Counted from the stretch's first letter, positions 45,680 to 55,714 are shown. The stretch is DNA of 64,000 nt from Pelomonas cellulosilytica (GCF_021353265.1 NZ_JAJTWU010000004.1:369013-433012); one strand, 5' to 3'. Program-made: numbers and translations. Notes: generated from the sequence alone by a model not told the origin.

Positions 45680-46725
45680 TGAAGCGCCGCACCCTGCTCC
45701 TCGCCGCACTGCCGCTACCCGTTCGCGCGGCGCTGAACTTCCCGCACGATTTCGGCGCGCATCCGGCGCAGGCCATCGAGTGGTGGTACCTGACCGGGCT
45801 GCTCGCCGACCGCGATGGTGCCGCGCCGCGCTACGGCTTCCAGCTCACCTTCTTCCGCCTGCCCGGCCCGGCCGCGGCCGACCACCCCAGCGGCCTCGCG
45901 GCCAAGGGCATGCTGTTGGGCCATGTGGCGCTGTCGGACCTCACCGCCGGCCGGCACCGTCATGCGCAGCGCCTGCTTCGCACCGTGCCCGGCGCCGTGC
46001 AAGCCCGCGTGGGCGACTGCGAGCTGCGGCTGCGCGACTGGACGCTCAAGCGCGACGGCGACGGCTACCGCGCCGCCTTCACCGGGCCGGGCTTCAGCGC
46101 CGAGCTGGAACTGGCCACGCCTGACGCGCCGCTGCTGCAGGGCGACGCCGGCATCTCGCGCAAGGGGCCGGAGCCTGAGCAGTTCAGCCGCTACTACTCG
46201 CGGCCGCAGCTCGTCACGCAGGCCGCGCTGACAGTGGACGGCCGCCGCCACAGCCTAGCCGGTCGTGCGTGGCTGGACCACGAGTGGAGCGACAACTACC
46301 TCGGCAACGCGACCGGCTGGGACTGGCTGGGCATCAACCTGCATGACGGCCGCGCGCTGACGCTGTTCCAGCTGCGCCGCGCCGACGGCTCGCGCGACTG
46401 GGCCGGCGGCAGCTTGCGCACGCCGGGCCAGACCGACCGCAACTTCGCGCCGCAGGAGGTGGAGATGACGCCGCTGCGCCACTGGACCAGCCCGGCCACC
46501 GGCGGGCGCTGGCCGGTGGAATGGCGGCTGAAGAGCCCGGCGGGCGACCTGCGGCTCGTCGCCGCATTCGACGCCCAGGAGATCGACGCCCGCTACGACG
46601 GCCGCCCCGGCAGCGGCGTGCTTTACTGGGAAGGCGCCGCCCGGCTGCTTGACGCCCAGGGTCGACAACTCGGCTGGGGCTATCTGGAGCTGACCGGCTA
46701 CGCCGGCAAACCACCACTGGTCTAA
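45679..46725 (+). CDS. AttH/CrtC-like lipocalin-type protein
   Basis: 348 residues with a Tat/Sec-like N terminus (MKRRTLLLAALPLPVRA). The AttH/hydroxyneurosporene-synthase-like domain shows EWWYLTGLLADRDG near residue 35, GLLGH-like AKGMLLGHVALSDL, ARAWLDHEWSDNYLGN (as GRAWLDHEWSDNY) and WDWLGINLHDGRALTLFQLR. In Agrobacterium the attEFGH genes encode an ABC exporter with this protein; it probably binds a lipid-like ligand. Start overlaps the permease stop by 1 nt, so the trio ATPase, permease, AttH forms one unit apart from the repeat insertion. Confidence 0.85.
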   Translation: MKRRTLLLAALPLPVRAALNFPHDFGAHPAQAIEWWYLTGLLADRDGAAPRYGFQLTFFRLPGPAAADHPSGLAAKGMLLGHVALSDLTAGRHRHAQRLLRTVPGAVQARVGDCELRLRDWTLKRDGDGYRAAFTGPGFSAELELATPDAPLLQGDAGISRKGPEPEQFSRYYSRPQLVTQAALTVDGRRHSLAGRAWLDHEWSDNYLGNATGWDWLGINLHDGRALTLFQLRRADGSRDWAGGSLRTPGQTDRNFAPQEVEMTPLRHWTSPATGGRWPVEWRLKSPAGDLRLVAAFDAQEIDARYDGRPGSGVLYWEGAARLLDAQGRQLGWGYLELTGYAGKPPLV

Positions 46726-46783
46726 TCCGCGCCGCCGGCGGCCCGAGAACGCGCCGGCACGTCACGCCTAACCAACTGTCGAC

Positions 46784-48583
46784 ATGAGTTCCACCTCCGA
46801 CCGCCCGGCCTCCAAGCAGGCCCGCTCCTTGAGCGGCCTCGTCCCCTTCCTGCGCCCCTACCGCGGTCGCATCGCCGTCGCGCTGATCACGCTGCTGCTG
46901 GCGGCGCTGGCCACGCTGGCCTTCCCGCTGGCGCTGCGCGGGCTCATCGACGCCGGCTTCGGCGCCAGCAACCCGGGTGAGCGACTGATGGCACTGCGCG
47001 AGCACTTCCTCGCGATGTTCGGCGTCGGCGCGGCGCTGGGCGTCTTCTCGGCGTCGCGTTTCTACATGGTCACGTGGCTGGGCGAACGCGTGACGGCCGA
47101 CCTGCGCAACGCCGTCTACGGCCACGTGCTGCGCCAGAGCCCCGAGTTCTTCGAGACGACACAGACCGGCGAGGTGCTGAGCCGCATCACGACCGACACG
47201 ACGGTCGTGCAGACGGTCGTCGGCTCCAGCCTGTCCATGGGCCTGCGCAACACGGTCATGGGCATCGGCGCGCTGGTGATGCTGGTCGTCACCAACCCCT
47301 ATGTGATGGGCCAGGTGCTGGGCATCCTGGTGCTCATCGTCGCGCCGGCGTTGTACTTCGGCCGCCGCGTGCGCAAGCTATCGCGCGCCAGCCAGGACCG
47401 CGTGGCCGACACCTCGGCCATCGCCGCAGAGGTGCTGAACGCCGTCACCGTCGTGCAGAGCTACACGCAGGAACGCGCCGAGAGCGAGCGCTTCTCCGCC
47501 GCCAGCGAAGCCGCCTTTGACACCGCCCGCAAGCGCACCAAGGTGCGCAGCTTCCTCGTCGCCTTCATCATCACGGCCGTCTTCGGCGCGATGCTGTGGG
47601 GCCTGTACCAGGGCACGCAGGCCGTCATCGCCGGCAACATCAGCGCCGGCCACCTGGGCCAGACGGTCGTCTACGTGACGCTGCTCGTCAGCTCGGTGGC
47701 TGTGCTGGCCGAGGTGTGGGGCGATGTGCTGCGCGCGGCCGGCGCCACCGAACGGCTGGTGGAACTGATGGAAGCCCGCTCGCCGGTGGCGGACCCGCCC
47801 TCGCCCGTTGCGCTGCCGGCAACGACCGGCGGCAGTCGCGTGGAGTTCGACCGCATCGCCTTCCACTACCCATCCCGCCCGCAGACCGCGGCGCTGGACG
47901 GCCTGAGCCTGACGGTGGCGCCTGGCGAGACGGTCGCCCTCGTGGGCCCCAGCGGCGCCGGCAAGACGACGGTGTTCCAGCTGCTACTGCGCTTCTACGA
48001 CGCCCAGAGTGGCGAGATCCGCCTCAACGGCGTGCCGACCCAGCAGCTGAGCCTGGCCGACCTGCGCGCCAGCGTGGGCCTGGTGCCGCAGGACAGCGTC
48101 ATCTTCTCGACGACGGCGATGGAGAACATCCGCTACGGCCGGCCGAATGCGACGGACGACGAGGTCATCGCCGCGGCCAAGGCCGCATTCGCCGACGACT
48201 TCATCCGTGCGCTGCCCGAGGGCTATGCCAGCTTCCTGGGTGAGCGCGGCGTGCGCTTGTCCGGCGGCCAGCGCCAGCGGATCAGCATCGCACGCGCGAT
48301 GCTGAAGAACCCGCCGCTGCTGCTGCTGGACGAAGCGACGAGCGCGCTGGACGCCGAAAGCGAACGCGTCGTGCAGGCGGCGCTGGAAGCAGCGATGCAG
48401 CACCGCACGACGCTCGTCATCGCGCACCGGCTGGCCACCATCCAGAAGGCCGACCGCATCGTCGTGCTGGAGGCCGGCCGCATCGTGGACATCGGCCGGC
48501 ACGACGAGCTGGTGGCACGCGGCGGGCTGTATGCGAAGTTGGCGGCGATGCAGTTCGGCCTGCAGGACGGCGCGCAGGACTGA
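46784..48583 (+). CDS. MsbA-type ABC exporter (fused permease and ATPase)
   Basis: 599 residues: six-helix export domain (residues about 20-320, including ERVTADLRNAVYGHVLRQSP coupling helix) and an ATPase with GPSGAGKTTVFQLLLRFYD, LSGGQRQRISIARAMLKNPP and LLLLDEATSALDAES, then a switch His in IAHRLATI. Homologues are lipid A or drug exporters and often annotated ABC transporter transmembrane domain-containing protein; the substrate is not determined. It follows the AttH gene by 58 bp on the same strand and may be co-expressed. Confidence 0.9.
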   Translation: MSSTSDRPASKQARSLSGLVPFLRPYRGRIAVALITLLLAALATLAFPLALRGLIDAGFGASNPGERLMALREHFLAMFGVGAALGVFSASRFYMVTWLGERVTADLRNAVYGHVLRQSPEFFETTQTGEVLSRITTDTTVVQTVVGSSLSMGLRNTVMGIGALVMLVVTNPYVMGQVLGILVLIVAPALYFGRRVRKLSRASQDRVADTSAIAAEVLNAVTVVQSYTQERAESERFSAASEAAFDTARKRTKVRSFLVAFIITAVFGAMLWGLYQGTQAVIAGNISAGHLGQTVVYVTLLVSSVAVLAEVWGDVLRAAGATERLVELMEARSPVADPPSPVALPATTGGSRVEFDRIAFHYPSRPQTAALDGLSLTVAPGETVALVGPSGAGKTTVFQLLLRFYDAQSGEIRLNGVPTQQLSLADLRASVGLVPQDSVIFSTTAMENIRYGRPNATDDEVIAAAKAAFADDFIRALPEGYASFLGERGVRLSGGQRQRISIARAMLKNPPLLLLDEATSALDAESERVVQAALEAAMQHRTTLVIAHRLATIQKADRIVVLEAGRIVDIGRHDELVARGGLYAKLAAMQFGLQDGAQD

Positions 48584-48608
48584 ACCGGGTCCAGGCCCGC
48601 CCAGGCTG

Positions 48609-49322
48609 CTAGCCCTTCCGTGCGCGCCGCCTGGCACCCAGCGCCGCAGCCACCAGCGCCCCCGCCACCAGCGCCATCGATCCCGGCTCGGGCACCTCGG
48701 CGCCGCTGAGGGCGAAGGCACGGTTGCCGCCGCGCTCGAAGCCGGCGACGACGTTGCCCAAACCGTCGCTCATGCGCTGCTGGCTGTCCCCCGGCGCCTC
48801 GGCATCGGTCCACGAGAAGAAGGGCAAAAACGCTCCCGCCTTCGACACCACCGAAAACCAGTAGCGATCATCGGCCGCCACCTCGAAGGGCGTCGGCAGA
48901 TCGACCGAGAAGTCGTAGAGGTCGATCGTGGTGCCGCCCCAAGGCACGCTGCCGCTGGAACTGCTCGTCACGAGCGCCGTGCTGATGTCCTGGCTGTAGA
49001 GCTTGTTCTGCGGCCCCGCCGCATCGCCCGACCAGAACTCCACCGTCCAGGAATCGGTGTTCGGCGCCGCGCCCTTTAAGCCGCCCGCTTCTACTGTCAG
49101 ATAGGTTCCATGCCAGGCAACGTGGTCGACCCGGGCGTTGCTGCCGACGCTGAAGTCGTCGAAGGTCTGGTAGCCACCCTCGCCAGCGGCGAAGTGCGAT
49201 GTCCAGGAGCTCCCGGGGCTCGGGGCTGCACTTTGCTGGTACAGCAAGCCGGCATGGGCGTGGGTTGCGAAGACGGCCAGAGCGGCGGCGGCGCCGCGCA
49301 GAGAAGAGATCAAGTTCATCAT
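48609..49322 (-). CDS. PEP-CTERM sorting-domain exported protein
   Basis: 237 residues. Signal peptide (AAALAVFATHAHA), a beta-rich secreted domain (GGYQTFDDFSVGSNARVDHV onward) and a C-terminal PEP-CTERM signal VPEPGSMALVAGALVAAALG followed by ARRRARKG. Such proteins are anchored and processed by exosortase, usually for extracellular polysaccharide or biofilm matrix. No exosortase or polysaccharide gene is in the window, so the partner is elsewhere. The start may be one codon later than the first Met. Confidence 0.88.
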   Translation of the reverse strand: MMNLISSLRGAAAALAVFATHAHAGLLYQQSAAPSPGSSWTSHFAAGEGGYQTFDDFSVGSNARVDHVAWHGTYLTVEAGGLKGAAPNTDSWTVEFWSGDAAGPQNKLYSQDISTALVTSSSSGSVPWGGTTIDLYDFSVDLPTPFEVAADDRYWFSVVSKAGAFLPFFSWTDAEAPGDSQQRMSDGLGNVVAGFERGGNRAFALSGAEVPEPGSMALVAGALVAAALGARRRARKG

Positions 49323-49535
49323 TCACCCTTCGGTTAGGCGAGATGCCGATACACGGCAGCCGCCCGACTTCGGAGGTCATGACCTCAACCGTTGTGCCGC
49401 CGCCACCTGGTGGGCGTCATGCCGTTTGCAAAACGCCCCCTTGTCAAAGACGACGCAGGAATGGCGGCGCGCCAGGGTCGTCCCCCTTGATTGCGGGGCG
49501 AAGGCACATGCGGCGTCACGCTCAAGGAGCACTCG

Positions 49536-50066
49536 ATGAAACCCATGATCGTTACCTGCACGCCGCTTTGCGTGGTCGGCATGCAGATCGAAACCAAACC
49601 CATGTCACCACAGATTCCTGAGCTTTGGTCGCGCTTCGTGCAGCGCGAGCACGAGATCAGCGGCGTTCTGGACCCTCGCGTCACCTATGGCGTCATGCAG
49701 ATAGAAGTCGGCGGCTCGGGCGCGCTGCGCTACCTGGCGGGTCTATCTGTTACAGATCAAACTGCGTTTGTTCCGGCCGGCATGAGCGCTGTCACCATTC
49801 CGGCGGGGCAATACGCCGTCTTTGAGTTCCCCTTGTCGGATATCGGCTCGTCGTTCGATTTCATATTCAACAACTGGCTGCCTTCGTCCAGGTACACCCA
49901 GGCAGGATCTCCGCTGTTCGAGAGGTATGGCGCGGACTTCGATCCAACAGTTCCCTCGTCGCGGATGGAAGCCTACATCCCTGTGGCCTCCAGCCTGAAC
50001 GATGCCCAACTTGCCGGCCAAGCGGGGCACCAACGGCAGGCCGCTTCGCACCGTACTTTGGGGTAA
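49536..50066 (+). CDS. GyrI-like / AraC effector-binding domain protein
   Basis: About 176 residues from the ATG at 49536 (AAGGAGC upstream). It resembles stand-alone effector-binding domains (AraC_E_bind, GyrI-like, Cass2-like): IETKPMSPQIPELWSRFVQR, YGVMQIEVGGSGALRYLAGL, VPAGMSAVTIPAGQYAVFEF and the closing AYIPV. These bind small cationic or hydrophobic molecules without DNA binding. Family members usually stop right after the YIPV motif; here about 26 extra residues follow, perhaps from a lost stop codon. Confidence 0.7.
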   Translation: MKPMIVTCTPLCVVGMQIETKPMSPQIPELWSRFVQREHEISGVLDPRVTYGVMQIEVGGSGALRYLAGLSVTDQTAFVPAGMSAVTIPAGQYAVFEFPLSDIGSSFDFIFNNWLPSSRYTQAGSPLFERYGADFDPTVPSSRMEAYIPVASSLNDAQLAGQAGHQRQAASHRTLG

Positions 50067-50157
50067 GCCTGCGAACCCCGACATCGCGAGGCCGGCGGCA
50101 TTCGTCGGGTCACGCTGTTGACCCCAACCTGCAGCGACAGCAACCGGCCAGGTCGCT

Positions 50158-50658
50158 TCAGTCCGCACTCTTCGCCAGCCGCGCCACCAGCTTCATCAGC
50201 GTCGGCACGCGCTTGCGCCCGTGCATCGCCCGTACGCGCGCCTTGGCCGCGCCGATGTCCAGGCCCGCGCAGGTCACGATCAGCGGCTTGGCCTCGTCTT
50301 CCCGCATCACCTCGAACTGAGCTGACAGGCCGGGCCGGCCGGTCTTGGCGACGCCGATGACCGGCGTGGCGCCGCCCAGCGCGCGGAACAGGTGCTGGCC
50401 CAGGCCCGGCGTCTCGTCGGCATCCAGATGGACGAAGCCGTCGATGAGGATCAGTTCGGGCTGCAGCCGGTGCTCGCGCAGCAGCTGCATCACGCAGGTC
50501 AGCTCGCGCAGGTCGAGTTCCCCGCGGCTGGGCTTCTCGACCTGAGCGATGGGCGACAGGTAGGTGTTCGTCGCTTCCGGCGAATCCCAGGCGTCGAATG
50601 CGATGGCAGCGACCTGCGCTTGCGAGCCGGCGAGGTGAACGGCGATGGCGAGTTTCAT
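50158..50658 (-). CDS. Endonuclease V-like protein, reduced
   Basis: 166 residues. The middle matches endonuclease V (nfi), the deoxyinosine-specific repair nuclease: LDLRELTCVMQLLREHRLQP (the RE motif), ELILIDGFVHLDADETPGLG (central Asp), GATPVIGVAKTG and a final LMKLVARLAKS. Family proteins have about 220 residues. The first catalytic Asp in the N-terminal GVDxxY strand appears replaced (LAIAVHLAGSQAQVAAIAF, with His at the expected place), so activity is doubtful. It may be a diverged or decaying homologue with another role. Confidence 0.55.
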   Translation of the reverse strand: MKLAIAVHLAGSQAQVAAIAFDAWDSPEATNTYLSPIAQVEKPSRGELDLRELTCVMQLLREHRLQPELILIDGFVHLDADETPGLGQHLFRALGGATPVIGVAKTGRPGLSAQFEVMREDEAKPLIVTCAGLDIGAAKARVRAMHGRKRVPTLMKLVARLAKSAD

Positions 50659-50750
50659 GAAAGCTCGGGAGTTAGCGTCTGTCCCGCAGTTTCGGTGACC
50701 GCGGGGCGCCTAAGGGGCGCCGCCGATGCAGCGCTCGGGCTGGCTCGCCG

Positions 50751-51131
50751 GTGCTGTGGACTTCCCGACGCCGGCGGCACGCCTCCAGCCGAGGGCGCCT
50801 CCACTTCGGCGAGGTGGCCGCCCGGCTGACCAGCGTGCCAGTGGAGTCGTACCACGTGGACTACCGCGCCGGCCGCGCCACCTGCTACATGCCCGGCGGC
50901 GATACGTTGGACCTGCGCTTCGAGCGGCCCGAGATGGGCATTGCCGATGCCTTCGACGCCGACGCGGTGCGCGGCCATCCACGGCGCACAGCAAGGAAAG
51001 GTGATGTACCCGGAGTTCAAGGGGCTGACGCAGCGGGCCGGCTGCGTGGGCTACACGGTCTGGATCGCGGGCGGCACTTCAGCTACCTCGGCCGGCGCGC
51101 GCAAACCCAGGTGGAACGCTTTCCCGACTGA
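50751..51131 (+). pseudogene. DUF1398-like gene with compensating frameshifts
   Basis: The first part, ESYHVDYRAGRATCYMPGGD, matches DUF1398 (YbcV-like) proteins, as does the end, RHFSYLGRRAQTQVERFPD. Between about 50973 and 51071 the homologous sequence (AAIHGAQQGKVMYPEFKGLT then RAGCVGYTVWIAG) is in another frame. A 2-nt loss near 50973 and a 1-nt loss near 51071 cancel, so the frame stays open but about 32 residues are scrambled. The N terminus has no clear start or ribosome binding site. Probably non-functional. Confidence 0.65.
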
Positions 51132-51182
51132 CCCCTGCCAGGCCGTTCGGGCGCCATCCGCGCAACTTGTCACGAACCAGAC

Positions 51183-51263
51183 TGAATGACCTTTCATTTC
51201 TGAATGGTCATTCAGATTTTCCTTGCCTTCCTGTTGTTCAAAATTAGAATGAACGCTCATTCA
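51183..51263 (+). promoter_or_regulatory. Promoter and three TetR-type operators of the RND efflux operon
   Basis: Three related palindromes sit upstream of the efflux genes: TGAATGA-CCTT-TCATTTC (51183-51200), CTGAATGGTCATTCAG (51200-51215) and GAATGAACGCTCATTC (51247-51262), the last perfect with arms GAATGA/TCATTC. A plausible sigma-70 promoter has TTGCCT at 51223-51228 and TAGAAT at 51245-51250 (16-bp spacer), so the third operator overlaps the -10. Such sites suit the TetR protein encoded at the operon's end. No binding was tested. Confidence 0.65.
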
Positions 51264-51342
51264 CTTCAACTTGGCCGTTGAAGCCAGCGCAACCCGCATG
51301 CGGGAAGCGCCCGGCGCCCGGCCGCACGACCGGAGGCTTCCC

Positions 51343-52539
51343 ATGCCCAAGTTCCCTTCCAGCTCCTCGCTCGGCCTGCCGGCATTCACGTTGTTGACGT
51401 TGGCCGTTGCCGTGCTGGCCGCCGTCTCCCTCACCGCCTGCGGCCAGGCCGGCGCGCAGGGCGGCCCACCGGCCCAGGGCCCCGCGCCGGTGGGCGTCAT
51501 CACGCTGCAGCCGCAGCGCGTGGAGCTCAACGCCGAGCTTGCCGGCCGCACCGTGGCCACGCAGACCGCCGAAGTGCGCCCGCAGGTCACAGGCCTCATC
51601 AAGACCCGCGCCTTCACCGAAGGCAGCGACGTCAAGGCCGGCCAGCTGCTCTACCAGATCGACCCCGCCAGCTACCAGGCGGCGCTGGACAGCGCCAAGG
51701 CCGCGCTGGCCAAGGCCGAGGCCAGCGCGACGACGGCCCGCCTGAAGGCCGGCCGCTATGACGAGCTGGCCGGCATCGACGCCGTCAGCAAGCAGCTGCG
51801 CGACGACGCCCGCGCCGCGCTGCAACAAGCGCAGGCCGACGTGGAAGCCGCCAAGGCTGCCGTGCGGACCGCGCAGATCGACCTCGACCGCACCCGCGTC
51901 AGCGCACCCGTCGCCGGCCGCATCGGCCGCTCGGCAGTCACGCCCGGCGCGCTGGTCACGGCCAACCAGGCGACCGCGCTGGCCACCGTGCAACAGCTCG
52001 ACCCGATCTACGTGGACGTCACGCAGACCAGCGCCGAACTGCTGCGCCTGCAACGCCAGCTGGCAGACGGCACGCTGCAGCGCGACGGTGCCGGCCCGGC
52101 CCACGTGAAGCTGCTGCTGGAAGACGGCAGCACCTACCCGCTGGAAGGCAAGCTGCAGTTCTCTGAGCTGCAGGTGGACCCGGCCAGCGGCAGTGTCACG
52201 CTGCGCGCGCAGTTCCCCAACCCCAAGCGGCAGCTGCTGCCCGGCATGTACGTGCGTGCGCAGGTGCAGACGGGCTCCCAGGCGCAGGCACTGCTTGCGC
52301 CGCAGGCGGCGGTCACGCGCGACGCGCGCGGCAACGCGGTGGCCATGGTGCTGAAGGACGGCAAGGTGGAGGCCCGCATGCTGCAGACGGCCGGCGTCGC
52401 CCAAGGCGCCTGGCTGGTGACGGGCGGCCTGGCCGCGGGCGACCAGCTCATCGTCGACGGCCTGCAGCGCCTGCGCCCCGGCATGCCGGCCCAGGGCGTG
52501 CCCGCGGGTGCGGCGTCCGCCCCGGCGGCGGCCCGCTGA
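51343..52539 (+). CDS. RND efflux periplasmic adaptor (AcrA/MexA type)
   Basis: 398 residues from the ATG at 51343 (GGAGG upstream). Lipoprotein signal with lipobox LTAC near residue 27, then the membrane-fusion hairpin: GYRVEL-like strands around LAGRTVATQTAEVRPQVTGL, coiled-coil region (DSAKAALAKAEASATTARLK, QADVEAAKAAVRTAQIDLDR), RVSAPVAGRIGRS lipoyl half, and barrel domains. It links the inner-membrane pump to the TolC-like channel. First gene of the operon. Confidence 0.95.
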   Translation: MPKFPSSSSLGLPAFTLLTLAVAVLAAVSLTACGQAGAQGGPPAQGPAPVGVITLQPQRVELNAELAGRTVATQTAEVRPQVTGLIKTRAFTEGSDVKAGQLLYQIDPASYQAALDSAKAALAKAEASATTARLKAGRYDELAGIDAVSKQLRDDARAALQQAQADVEAAKAAVRTAQIDLDRTRVSAPVAGRIGRSAVTPGALVTANQATALATVQQLDPIYVDVTQTSAELLRLQRQLADGTLQRDGAGPAHVKLLLEDGSTYPLEGKLQFSELQVDPASGSVTLRAQFPNPKRQLLPGMYVRAQVQTGSQAQALLAPQAAVTRDARGNAVAMVLKDGKVEARMLQTAGVAQGAWLVTGGLAAGDQLIVDGLQRLRPGMPAQGVPAGAASAPAAAR

Positions 52540-52557
52540 TCGCGAAGGAGCACCACC

Positions 52558-55500
52558 ATGTCCCGCTTCTTCATCGACCGGCCCATCTTCGCGTGGGTGC
52601 TGGCCATCGTCATCATGCTGGCCGGCGTGCTGTCCATCCGCGCGCTGCCGGTGTCGCAGTACCCCAGCATCGCGCCGCCGCAGGTCAGCATCAACGCGCG
52701 CTACCCCGGGGCTTCGGCCAAGACGCTGGAGGACACGGTCACCCAGGTCATCGAGCAAAAGCTCAAGGGCCTGGACGGCATGACCTACATGTCCTCCACG
52801 TCGGACTCCCAGGGCAACGCCACCATCACCGTCACCTTCAATGCCGGCACCAACCCCGACATCGCCCAGGTGCAGGTGCAGAACAAGCTGCAGGCCGCCA
52901 CACCGCTGCTGCCGCAGGAGGTGCAGCGCCAGGGCGTGACGGTGACCAAGTCCACGATCAACTTCCTGCTGGTGCTGGGCTTCGTGTCCGAGGACGGCAA
53001 GCTGTCGCAGGTCGACCTGTCGGACTACGTGTCGTCCAACGTGCTGGACCCGCTGAGCCGCGTGGATGGCGTCGGCGAGGTGCAGCTGTTCGGCGCGCAG
53101 TACGCGATGCGCATCTGGCTGAACCCCACGCAGCTCGCGCAGTACGGCCTGACGCCGGATGACGTGTCTGCCGCCATCCAGGCGCAGAACGCGCAGGTCT
53201 CCGCCGGCCAGCTGGGAGCAGCACCGGCCCCTGCCGGCCAGCAGCTCAATGCGACGATCACCGCGCAGACGCGGCTGCAGACGCCTGAGCAGTTCCGCGG
53301 CATCGTGTTGAAGAGCCAGTCCAACGGCGCCCTCGTGCACCTGAGCGATGTGGCACGCGTGGAGCTGGGCGCGGAGAGCTACGCCACTGTCTCCCGCTAC
53401 AACGGCAAGCCGGCCGCCGGCGTGGCCGTCAAGCTGGCCGCCGGTGCCAACGCGCTGGCCACGGCCAAGGCCGTGGAAGCCGAGGTGCAGCGGCTGGAGG
53501 CCCTGATGCCGGCCGGCATGAAGGCCGTGACGCCCTACGACAGCACGCCTTTCGTGCGCGTGTCCATCGAGGAAGTGGTCAAGACGCTGGCCGAAGCCGT
53601 CGTGCTGGTCTTCCTCGTCATGTACCTGTTCCTGCAGAACTTCCGCGCCACGCTGATCCCGACGATCGCCGTGCCAGTCGTGCTGCTGGGTACCTTCGGC
53701 GTCATGGCCGCAGCGGGCTTTTCCATCAACACGCTGACGATGTTCGGCCTGGTGCTGGCCATCGGCCTGCTGGTGGACGACGCGATTGTCGTCGTCGAAA
53801 ACGTCGAGCGCGTGATGACCGAGGAGGGGCTGTCGCCCAAGGAGGCCACGCGCAAGTCCATGGGCCAGATCAGCGGCGCGCTGGTGGGCATCGCGATGGT
53901 GCTGTCGGCGGTGTTCGTGCCGATGGCCTTCTTCGGTGGCTCCACAGGCGTCATCTACCGCCAGTTCTCCATCACCATCGTGTCGGCCATGGTGCTGTCG
54001 GTGCTGGTCGCCATGGTGCTGACGCCGGCACTGTGCGCCACGCTGCTCAAGCCCGGCCACGGCCCGGCCACGCGCGGCTTCTTCGGCGCCTTCAACCGCC
54101 GCTTCGATGCGGCGACCGCCGGCTACGAAGGGCTGGTGGCCCGCATGCTGCGCCGCTGGGGCCGCCAGCTGGTGGTCTACGGCCTCATCGTGGCGGGCAT
54201 GGCGGTGCTGTTCCTGCGCCTGCCGACGGCCTTCCTGCCGGACGAGGACCAGGGCATCCTGTTCTCGCAGATCCAGCTGCCATCCGGCGCCACGCAGGGC
54301 CGCACGCTGGACGTCGTCAAGCGCGTCGAAGACCACTTCTTGCAGAACGAGAAGCAGAACGTCGACTCCGTCTTCGCCGTCACCGGCTTCAGCTTTGCCG
54401 GCCAGGGCGAGAACATGGCCATCGCCTTCGTGAAGATGAAGGACTGGTCCGAGCGCAAGGGCCGCGACCAGTCGGTGCAGGCCGTAGCCGGCCGCGCGAT
54501 GGGTCGCTTCATGCAGTTCCGCGATGCGATGGCCTTCGCCTTCGCGCCGCCGGCGGTGCTGGAGCTGGGCAATGCCAACGGCTTCGACCTCTACCTGCAG
54601 GACCAGGCCGGCGTGGGCCGCGAGACGCTGATGGCCGCGCGCAACCAGTTCCTCGGCATGGCCTCGCAGGATCACAGCCTTGTCGCGGTGCGTCCCAACG
54701 GCTTGGAGGACGCGCCGCAACTACGCCTGGACATCGACACCGCCAAGGCCGGCGCGCTGGGCCTGTCGGTCACCGACATCAACAGCCTGCTGTCCACCGC
54801 GTGGGGCGGCGCCTATGTCAATGACTTCATCGACCGCGGCCGCGTGAAGAAGGTCTACATGCAGGCCGACGCACCCTACCGCATGCAGCCGGAAGACCTG
54901 GAGAACTGGCGCGTGCGCAATTCGTCAGGCCAGATGGTGCCGTTCTCGGCCTTCGGTTCGGCGCACTGGGAGCTGGGCTCGCCCCGCCTGGAGCGCTACA
55001 ACGGCCTGCCCGCCGTGGAGCTGCTGGGCCAGCCGGCCCCGGGCCTGAGCTCCGGTGCGGCCATGCAGACGGTGCAAAGCATCGCCGCCCAGCTCCCGCC
55101 CGGCGTGGGCGTGAGCTGGACCGGCCTGTCCTACCAGGAGCGCCTCACCGGCGGTCAGGCGCCCATGCTGTACGCGCTGTCTCTGCTGGTCGTCTTCCTG
55201 TGCCTGGCGGCGCTGTACGAGAGCTGGTCGGTGCCGTTCGCCGTGATGCTGGTGGTGCCCCTGGGCGTCATCGGCGCGCTGCTGGCCGCCATGGGCCGCG
55301 GTCTGGCCAACGACGTGTACTTCCAGGTCGGTTTGCTGACGACCGTCGGCCTGTCCGCCAAGAACGCCATCCTCATCGTGGAGTTCGCCAAGGCGCAGAT
55401 GGAGGCTGGCAAGGATGCCATCGCCGCCACGCTGGAGGCAGTGCGGCTGCGGCTGCGGCCCATCCTGATGACGTCGCTGGCCTTCGGCCTGGGCGTACTG

Positions 55501-55713
55501 CCGTTGGCGCTGGCCAGCGGCGCCGGCTCCGGCAGCCAGAACGCCATCGGCACCGGCGTGCTGGGCGGCGTCGTCTCGGCCACCGTGCTGGGCCTGCTGT
55601 TCGTGCCCGTGTTCTTCGTCGTCGTGCGGCGCTTCTTCCCCGGCCGCACGGCCACCCCTGTTGCCAACCCGTCGCCGGCGCATGCGCCCGCGGCTTCCCC
55701 GGAGGGCCTCTGA
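52558..55713 (+). CDS. RND multidrug efflux pump, HAE1 family (AcrB/MexB type)
   Basis: 1051 residues, the usual size. Twelve helices and two large porter loops. N terminus [20 protein letters not shown]; proton-relay acids in [20 protein letters not shown]; conserved TMH10-11 Lys region in [20 protein letters not shown]. It exports drugs and other amphiphilic compounds from periplasm and inner leaflet using proton motive force. It lies 18 bp after the adaptor gene. Confidence 0.96.
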   Translation: MSRFFIDRPIFAWVLAIVIMLAGVLSIRALPVSQYPSIAPPQVSINARYPGASAKTLEDTVTQVIEQKLKGLDGMTYMSSTSDSQGNATITVTFNAGTNPDIAQVQVQNKLQAATPLLPQEVQRQGVTVTKSTINFLLVLGFVSEDGKLSQVDLSDYVSSNVLDPLSRVDGVGEVQLFGAQYAMRIWLNPTQLAQYGLTPDDVSAAIQAQNAQVSAGQLGAAPAPAGQQLNATITAQTRLQTPEQFRGIVLKSQSNGALVHLSDVARVELGAESYATVSRYNGKPAAGVAVKLAAGANALATAKAVEAEVQRLEALMPAGMKAVTPYDSTPFVRVSIEEVVKTLAEAVVLVFLVMYLFLQNFRATLIPTIAVPVVLLGTFGVMAAAGFSINTLTMFGLVLAIGLLVDDAIVVVENVERVMTEEGLSPKEATRKSMGQISGALVGIAMVLSAVFVPMAFFGGSTGVIYRQFSITIVSAMVLSVLVAMVLTPALCATLLKPGHGPATRGFFGAFNRRFDAATAGYEGLVARMLRRWGRQLVVYGLIVAGMAVLFLRLPTAFLPDEDQGILFSQIQLPSGATQGRTLDVVKRVEDHFLQNEKQNVDSVFAVTGFSFAGQGENMAIAFVKMKDWSERKGRDQSVQAVAGRAMGRFMQFRDAMAFAFAPPAVLELGNANGFDLYLQDQAGVGRETLMAARNQFLGMASQDHSLVAVRPNGLEDAPQLRLDIDTAKAGALGLSVTDINSLLSTAWGGAYVNDFIDRGRVKKVYMQADAPYRMQPEDLENWRVRNSSGQMVPFSAFGSAHWELGSPRLERYNGLPAVELLGQPAPGLSSGAAMQTVQSIAAQLPPGVGVSWTGLSYQERLTGGQAPMLYALSLLVVFLCLAALYESWSVPFAVMLVVPLGVIGALLAAMGRGLANDVYFQVGLLTTVGLSAKNAILIVEFAKAQMEAGKDAIAATLEAVRLRLRPILMTSLAFGLGVLPLALASGAGSGSQNAIGTGVLGGVVSATVLGLLFVPVFFVVVRRFFPGRTATPVANPSPAHAPAASPEGL

Positions 55714-55714
55714 C

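Noticed and set aside
51244-54720. A very long minus-strand open frame (over 1100 codons) opposite the efflux genes
   Set aside because: It is rich in His/Gly/Arg/Ala/Gln low-complexity sequence, matches no family and mirrors the high-GC third-codon pattern of the adaptor and pump genes, which have complete motifs.
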